Below are positions 5,039-8,630 of a stretch of DNA of 8,630 bases, piece after piece (position 1 is the first letter of the stretch; every line of letters starts with the position of its first letter). Source of the DNA: an uncultured Oscillospiraceae bacterium (GTDB lineage: Bacteria; Bacillota; Clostridia; Oscillospirales; Oscillospiraceae); assembly GCA_934565425.1 (NCBI GenBank), contig CAKTHW010000067.1, positions 1 through 8,630 of the forward strand. The letters run 5' to 3'. The translations under genes were made by a program, and so were the position numbers. The notes beneath the pieces are model-generated. The model saw only the letters and a program-made list of their open reading frames with translations. It made no database searches and had not been told where the DNA came from.

Positions 5039-5470
5039 TTACACGATAGGCAGGGTGGGTTCCTCTTTCTTGGCCTTGTTGAACACCACCTGGCTGGGGT
5101 CGATCTTAGCTTTGCGCAGTACCAGTCCGTTCATGCCAGAAGCGGTACACAGGTGGGACACCTCGGACTGCATGTAGGGGAAGAGCTGGTCATAGCACTG
5201 GGTGTGGATCTCTTTCTTATCCTCTTCCGTCTCCACGCCCTCGCACTTGAACACGCCCAACATCTCCACGGACAGGAAGAACAGCTTCTCGTCCTCTTTG
5301 TCCTTGAGGGAGTGGTAGAGCTTGGCGACACAGCGTTCCCCATCGGGGGAGTAATTCACCTGGAAGGAAAAACTACTGCCCAGCTGGCGATTCGTGCCAT
5401 GTTTTCGTTCCAGGTCGTTGTTGAAGTGAATCTCACGTACCTTTTGGTTCATCAATGTAGCTGTTGGCAT
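5039..5470 (-). CDS. SecB-like small protein (SecB fold family), function uncertain
   Basis: A 143-residue soluble protein without signal peptide or membrane segment. It alternates strand-like stretches (SSFSFQVNYSPDGERCVAKLYHSL, split around residues 32-55, and KLFFLSVEMLGVFKCEGV at 62-79) and ends in a helix-like block. LFPYMQSEVSHLCTASGM (96-113) is the strongest match: it resembles the LFPYxR block and following helix of SecB export chaperones. Overall similarity to classical SecB looks weak, and Firmicutes generally lack a classical SecB, so a divergent SecB-fold protein with unknown clients is the safest call. The ATG at 5470 has GGGAGGT 7 nt upstream. The gene lies 71 bp after the histidine kinase and has a strong terminator, so it could be co-transcribed with the two-component genes or use the weak promoter at 5524-5551. 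Confidence 0.7.
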   Translation of the reverse strand: MPTATLMNQKVREIHFNNDLERKHGTNRQLGSSFSFQVNYSPDGERCVAKLYHSLKDKEDEKLFFLSVEMLGVFKCEGVETEEDKKEIHTQCYDQLFPYMQSEVSHLCTASGMNGLVLRKAKIDPSQVVFNKAKKEEPTLPIV

Positions 5471-5476
5471 AGTATT

Positions 5477-5507
5477 ACCTCCCGTTTTCTGTTTCGGACC
5501 TCCCGTT
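5477..5507 (-). promoter_or_regulatory. Duplicated Shine-Dalgarno-like site before the SecB-like gene
   Basis: The 10-mer AACGGGAGGT occurs twice on the minus strand, at 5477-5486 and 5498-5507, 21 bp apart. The nearer copy is correctly spaced from the ATG. The farther one has no usable start codon behind it and could act as a ribosome standby site or be a remnant of a short duplication. Confidence 0.45.
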
Positions 5508-5523
5508 CGGAAAGCCTGATTTT

Positions 5524-5551
5524 ATTGTACCACACCCTTCGTCATTTGTAA
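5524..5551 (-). promoter_or_regulatory. Possible promoter of the SecB-like gene
   Basis: A good minus-strand -10 TACAAT (5524-5529) has a poor -35 TTACAA (5546-5551) 16 bp upstream, overlapping the last codons of the kinase gene. The -35 is weak, so independent expression is possible but unproven. Confidence 0.4.
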
Positions 5552-6813
5552 CCCATTTCTTTTGCCCGGGGCAGGCTGAAGCAGAAGGAATTTCCCCGCT
5601 CCGGACTGGATTCCGTCCACAGCTTCCCCTTATGTTCCCGTGCGATCTCCCGGGCAATGGCCAATCCCAGCCCAAAGCCTTCACTGGTCCTAGCCTGATC
5701 TGCCCGGTAGAACCGCTCGAAAATGTGCTCCAGATCCTGGGGCGGGATGGGCGTCCCCTCGTTGCGCACGGTCAGCTGGATGCGATTGCGCCCGTCTGCC
5801 GCCAGGGTCACCCAGATGTGACCGCCCTCCGGGGTGTATTTTCGGGCATTGTCCAGCAAGATGTCCACCAACCGTTTCAGCTTGCCGCCGTCGCCAGTGA
5901 CATACAACTCCTCCGTCACGGCATCCTCCAGCTGCTTCCCCGCCTCAAACACCGCCGGTTCAAAGCGCAGCAGGGCGTCGTCCACCAGGTCGCTGAAATT
6001 CACCTGCTGGCGCACCAACGCCTGCTGTCCGCCGGCGTCAGAGCGCGCCAAGGTGAGCATTTCCTCCACCAAGTCCTTCATCTGTTCCGACGACGCCCGG
6101 ATATTCCCCAGCCACCGCTGCTGGCGAGCGTCCTGGGGCTGGACGCTGTACTCCTGGAGCATATCCACGTTGGAGAGCACCACGGTCAAGGGGGTTTTCA
6201 GCTCATGAGAAGCGTCCGCCACAAACTGGCGCTGCTGCTTCCACGCCCGTTCCGCCGGACGGGTGGCCCAGCGAGCCAAGAGCAGGCTGATGAAGAAGAA
6301 TCCGACCAGAGCGCCGCCGCCGATGAGCAACAGGTTGCGCAGCAGGTTCCGGGTGGTGCTGATCTCCTGGGTCATGTCGGTGAAGGCGATGCGCCAACCG
6401 CTGGTAGTGACCTTGCGCAGATAGCGCAGCTTGTAATTGGCCAGCACACCCACGTCCGACTGGGCGTCCAACCCAGCCTGCACCACTTGCAGCAGAGCTT
6501 CCTCGTCATTCAGGTTGTAGAACTTGCTGTCCAGCACCGCCGCCTGCCCTTGGTGGTTCACCGCCACAGTGAAGTAAGGCAGGGAGACCTCCTGTTCCCG
6601 GAAGGGGTTGATGCTCAAGATGCCGCCGCTGTCCGGGTCCCACATGACCACGCTCTCCCCCTTTTGGGCGATGACCCGCTGCAGCACAGACAAGCTATCC
6701 GCCTGGAGGCTGCTGCGGATGGTGACGAAGAGGAAGGAGCAGATGGTGGCTAAGAGCAGGGTGACCACAGCCATGATGATGGCCACAAATTTCCATCGCA
6801 GACGTCGGATCAC
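5542..6813 (-). CDS. Sensor histidine kinase of a two-component system
   Basis: A 423-residue membrane kinase. Hydrophobic segments at about 9-30 and 161-181 frame an extracytoplasmic sensor region (31-155) without an obvious known sensor motif. The dimerisation domain holds the phospho-acceptor histidine H203 in FVADASHELKTPLT. The ATPase domain has the N box DILLDNARKYTPEGG (asparagine 322), the F box IFERFYRADQA (364-374) and the G box EGFGLGLAIARE (378-389). The linker after the second membrane segment is only about 20 residues, so a normal HAMP domain seems absent. Translation starts at GTG (6813), 8 nt after AGGAGG, and overlaps the regulator's stop as GTGA, which points to translational coupling. 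It should autophosphorylate and pass phosphate to the upstream-encoded regulator. The signal is unknown. Confidence 0.95.
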   Translation of the reverse strand: MIRRLRWKFVAIIMAVVTLLLATICSFLFVTIRSSLQADSLSVLQRVIAQKGESVVMWDPDSGGILSINPFREQEVSLPYFTVAVNHQGQAAVLDSKFYNLNDEEALLQVVQAGLDAQSDVGVLANYKLRYLRKVTTSGWRIAFTDMTQEISTTRNLLRNLLLIGGGALVGFFFISLLLARWATRPAERAWKQQRQFVADASHELKTPLTVVLSNVDMLQEYSVQPQDARQQRWLGNIRASSEQMKDLVEEMLTLARSDAGGQQALVRQQVNFSDLVDDALLRFEPAVFEAGKQLEDAVTEELYVTGDGGKLKRLVDILLDNARKYTPEGGHIWVTLAADGRNRIQLTVRNEGTPIPPQDLEHIFERFYRADQARTSEGFGLGLAIAREIAREHKGKLWTESSPERGNSFCFSLPRAKEMGYK

Positions 6814-7487
6814 GGTTCTGCCTCCTGGAGCACGTAGCCCACCATCCGCAGGGTCTTGATGGTGACAGAACTCTTCAAATGCTTGAGTTTTTTACGCAGG
6901 AAGGAGATGTACACCTCCACGTTGTTGTCCTCCGCATCCGACTCATATCCCCATACGGAAAGGAGCAGCTGTTCCTTGGTCACCACCTTGCCGCTGTTGG
7001 CCATCAGCTTCTCCATCATAGAAAATTCTTTCTTGCTCAGCCGCACCGACCGCTCCCCACAGGAGAGCTGACAGGTGTCCAACTCCAACCGCAGGTCGCC
7101 AAAGGCCAAGGTGTTGTCCACCGCGTCGGTGTTCCGGCGGGTGATGGCGCGGATACAGGCCAGCAGCTCGTTGCTGTCAAAGGGCTTGGTCAGGTAGTAG
7201 TCCGCACCGGAGTCCAATCCGTTGATGCGATCCTCCACCTCCGTCCGCGCCGTCAGCATGAGTACCGGGGTCTTGTCCCCCTCCTTCCGCAGCGCGTGTA
7301 CGATCTCATAGCCGTTGCGCTTGGGCAGCATCACGTCCAGCAGGATCACGTCATAGATGCCGGACAGGGCGTTATCCAGCCCTTCCTCCCCGTCATAGGC
7401 GATGTCCGCTCCGTAGTTGTGTGCCTCCATCAAATCGGCCAGCGTCTGCGCCAAACGCCGCTCGTCCTCTACAATGAGCACCCGCAC
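6810..7487 (-). CDS. OmpR/PhoB-family response regulator
   Basis: A 225-residue cytoplasmic regulator. With the start chosen here, the receiver domain (1-115) has the acidic pair E7-D8, phospho-acceptor D51 in ILLDVMLP, T79, Y98 and K101 in LTKPF, a complete active site. The C-terminal winged helix (about 130-225) has LSKKEFSMMEKLMAN, VVTKEQLLLSVWGY and VEVYISFLRKKL. The frame is open to 7496. The GTG at 7496 overlaps the ribosome site GGAGGTGATC itself, whereas the GTG at 7487 is spaced 8 nt after GGAGG and gives the family's usual beginning MRVLIVEDE. It is paired with the kinase at 5542-6813. Its target genes are not evident; the DUF4340 gene upstream is a neighbour but sits behind a hairpin. 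Confidence 0.96.
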   Translation of the reverse strand: MRVLIVEDERRLAQTLADLMEAHNYGADIAYDGEEGLDNALSGIYDVILLDVMLPKRNGYEIVHALRKEGDKTPVLMLTARTEVEDRINGLDSGADYYLTKPFDSNELLACIRAITRRNTDAVDNTLAFGDLRLELDTCQLSCGERSVRLSKKEFSMMEKLMANSGKVVTKEQLLLSVWGYESDAEDNNVEVYISFLRKKLKHLKSSVTIKTLRMVGYVLQEAEP

Positions 7488-7490
7488 GCC

Positions 7491-7501
7491 GATCACCTCC
7501 C
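7491..7501 (-). promoter_or_regulatory. Near-perfect ribosome binding site that decides the regulator start
   Basis: Minus-strand GGGAGGTGATC complements almost all of the 16S rRNA 3' end (GATCACCTCC). Its placement excludes the upstream GTG at 7496, which lies within the site, and supports the GTG at 7487. Confidence 0.8.
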
Positions 7502-7513
7502 TGTTTTTTCTCT

Positions 7514-7542
7514 ATTTTACTCGTTTCCAGAACGATACGCAA
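7514..7542 (-). promoter_or_regulatory. Promoter of the two-component operon
   Basis: Minus-strand -10 TAAAAT (7514-7519) and -35 TTGCGT (7537-7542) with a 17-bp spacer. The -35 begins in the last bases of the preceding hairpin. The leader would be short, about 20 nt to the ribosome site. This would give the regulator and kinase expression independent of the DUF4340 gene. Confidence 0.55.
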
Positions 7543-7568
7543 GGCCGGACGGCATCCCGTCCGGCCTT
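7541..7568. terminator. Hairpin between the DUF4340 gene and the response regulator
   Basis: A 12-bp perfect GC-rich stem (AAGGCCGGACGG/CCGTCCGGCCTT) with loop CATC starts 7 bp after the DUF4340 stop. The following minus-strand sequence is TTGCGTATCG, so the U tract is poor. It is probably a weak terminator or 3'-end stabiliser of the upstream operon. Confidence 0.6.
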
Positions 7569-7575
7569 GTCTCCG

Positions 7576-8630
7576 TCAAGACGCAGTGTCCGCCTGCGCT
7601 TCGTTGTAATCTGCCGACGCCTGGGCGTAGCCCTTCTGTGCGCCTGCCAAAATCTGTTCCACCTTGGAGACAGAGATGCGATAAATTTCCGTCTTGTCCC
7701 CGTTCAGGGTGGCGTAACGGCACTCGGTGCCGTCGCTGTCCTTGGTGGTCTTGCCCAGCTCCAGCGCCACCGTCTGTTTCCGGTTGTTGTCATCCTGGTA
7801 GATCATCTTGAGCACAGCGGCGGGGTCGTCCAGCCCGTATTGCTTCAAATCCTTGGGCTGGAAGTCCGCCAGGCTGTCAAAGGACAGGCCGGTCACCTCG
7901 GTGCGCAATGCGGACAGGTATGCTTCCTCCGTTACGTCCACCTCGCCGGTCAAGTACCAGTGGTACTCCACCTCCGGTTCCGTGGCTTCGGCAGAGCTGC
8001 TGGCGCTGGCATCCGCACTGGAATCTCCAGTATCTTCAGATTCCACTTCCACGCCACGAATCTCCAGTTTACTGCTCAGTTTCCCTTCCAGCGTCACCGA
8101 CTGGAGATTGCTGCTGGACAGGGTGGGAAATTGCGCCAGAGACGCCCAGGCATAAAGGTCCTGACTGAGCTGACTCTGTACGTCCGAGGAGATGGTGTAG
8201 ATGGTCTCTCCGTCCTTCTTCTGGGCGTAATACAGCTCCCCAGAAGCGCTGCCCAGATAAAGGGTCGCACTGTTTCCTTCCTTGTCGGTCAGCTCCACCC
8301 ACTGTTTGGGTTTTTCCAAGCCGTAGGCGGACAGGTCATCCTTCACAGAGATCTCCCGCTCTGCCGTCAAAGATGTGAGGGTGTCCACGAAGGTATCCAC
8401 CGTATCGCTGTTCACAGGAAAATCCGTTTCCTCTGCACTGACCCAGCTCTCCCCGGACTTCTCAAAAGTGATGGTGTCTGTGCCATTGGAATAGGTCAGC
8501 TTGGTTGGTTCCTCCACCAAATCCACATGGATGACCGCCGCTTCCGCTTCTGCTTCCTCCTGGGCAGTCTGCCACCGGTTCCAGCAGAACGCCGCTACGA
8601 ACAGCGCTACCGCCACCACCAAGAGCAGAA
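7576..8630 (-). CDS. DUF4340 membrane-anchored protein, 5' end outside the window
   Basis: At least 350 residues are visible. The frame stays open to the right edge, so the true start lies beyond it. The visible N-terminus (LLLVVAVALFVAAFCWNRW) is one membrane anchor; the rest should be extracytoplasmic. Two related halves are seen: DLSAYGLEKP then a beta-rich LYLGSASGELYYAQ segment with IYTIS, and, about 160 residues later, DLKQYGLDDP, ALELGKTTKDSDGT and IYRIS. Between them is a low-complexity Ser/Ala/Asp/Glu linker (about residues 195-220 counted from the TTG at 8622). DUF4340 proteins are usually encoded after ABC-2-type transporter genes of the GldA/GldF/GldG kind, and the upstream neighbours may be such genes, but they are not visible. 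The molecular function is not established. Confidence 0.85.
   Translation of the reverse strand, partial: LLLVVAVALFVAAFCWNRWQTAQEEAEAEAAVIHVDLVEEPTKLTYSNGTDTITFEKSGESWVSAEETDFPVNSDTVDTFVDTLTSLTAEREISVKDDLSAYGLEKPKQWVELTDKEGNSATLYLGSASGELYYAQKKDGETIYTISSDVQSQLSQDLYAWASLAQFPTLSSSNLQSVTLEGKLSSKLEIRGVEVESEDTGDSSADASASSSAEATEPEVEYHWYLTGEVDVTEEAYLSALRTEVTGLSFDSLADFQPKDLKQYGLDDPAAVLKMIYQDDNNRKQTVALELGKTTKDSDGTECRYATLNGDKTEIYRISVSKVEQILAGAQKGYAQASADYNEAQADTAS

Noticed and set aside
1..8630. CRISPR arrays, tRNA or rRNA genes, transposase genes, phage or toxin-antitoxin loci
   Set aside because: I looked for regular repeat-spacer patterns, tRNA-like cloverleaf ends and transposase or integrase motifs on both strands and saw none.

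Overview
The window looks like chromosomal DNA of an anaerobic Firmicute of the Clostridia, most likely an Oscillospiraceae-type gut butyrate producer. The grounds are fairly GC-rich coding sequence with AT-rich intergenic regions, strong AGGAGG-type ribosome binding sites, TATAAT promoters and a Clostridium kluyveri-like CoA transferase. The genus is inference. Every convincing gene is on the minus strand, so the transcription order runs from high to low coordinates.

Region A (8630 to about 5000) starts with the 3' part of a membrane-anchored DUF4340 protein. An OmpR-family response regulator and a sensor histidine kinase follow, coupled by a GTGA overlap. Last comes a 143-residue SecB-like protein with its own leader and a strong terminator.

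Region B (about 4900 to 1) holds two tandem copies of one layout: an IclR-family regulator, a hairpin terminator, a promoter with an upstream operator-like box, and a CoA-metabolism gene. Copy 1 is iclR2 (4643-3849) followed by a Cat1-like succinyl-CoA:CoA transferase (3515-2037). Copy 2 is iclR1 (1273-479) followed by the N-terminus of a CoA-acylating aldehyde dehydrogenase (93-1), which resembles SucD, the CoA-dependent succinate semialdehyde dehydrogenase. The two regulators are both 264 residues, align without gaps and are about 79% identical by hand count. The two target promoters share a box of about 73 bp with the same -35, the same -10 and an inverted repeat just upstream. The simplest reading is that one or both IclR proteins control succinate to succinyl-CoA to succinate semialdehyde, the entry to the 4-hydroxybutyrate branch of butyrate formation.

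Between the cat1-like gene and iclR1 lie about 760 bp with no credible gene but with dense secondary structure. They contain a 200-nt element that folds into a closed three-way-junction RNA (1698-1897), a GC-rich hairpin (1923-1963), a second nested hairpin (1596-1670) and a minus-strand intrinsic terminator (1535-1578). I could not assign the 200-nt element to a known RNA class. It is the best candidate for something undescribed in this window.
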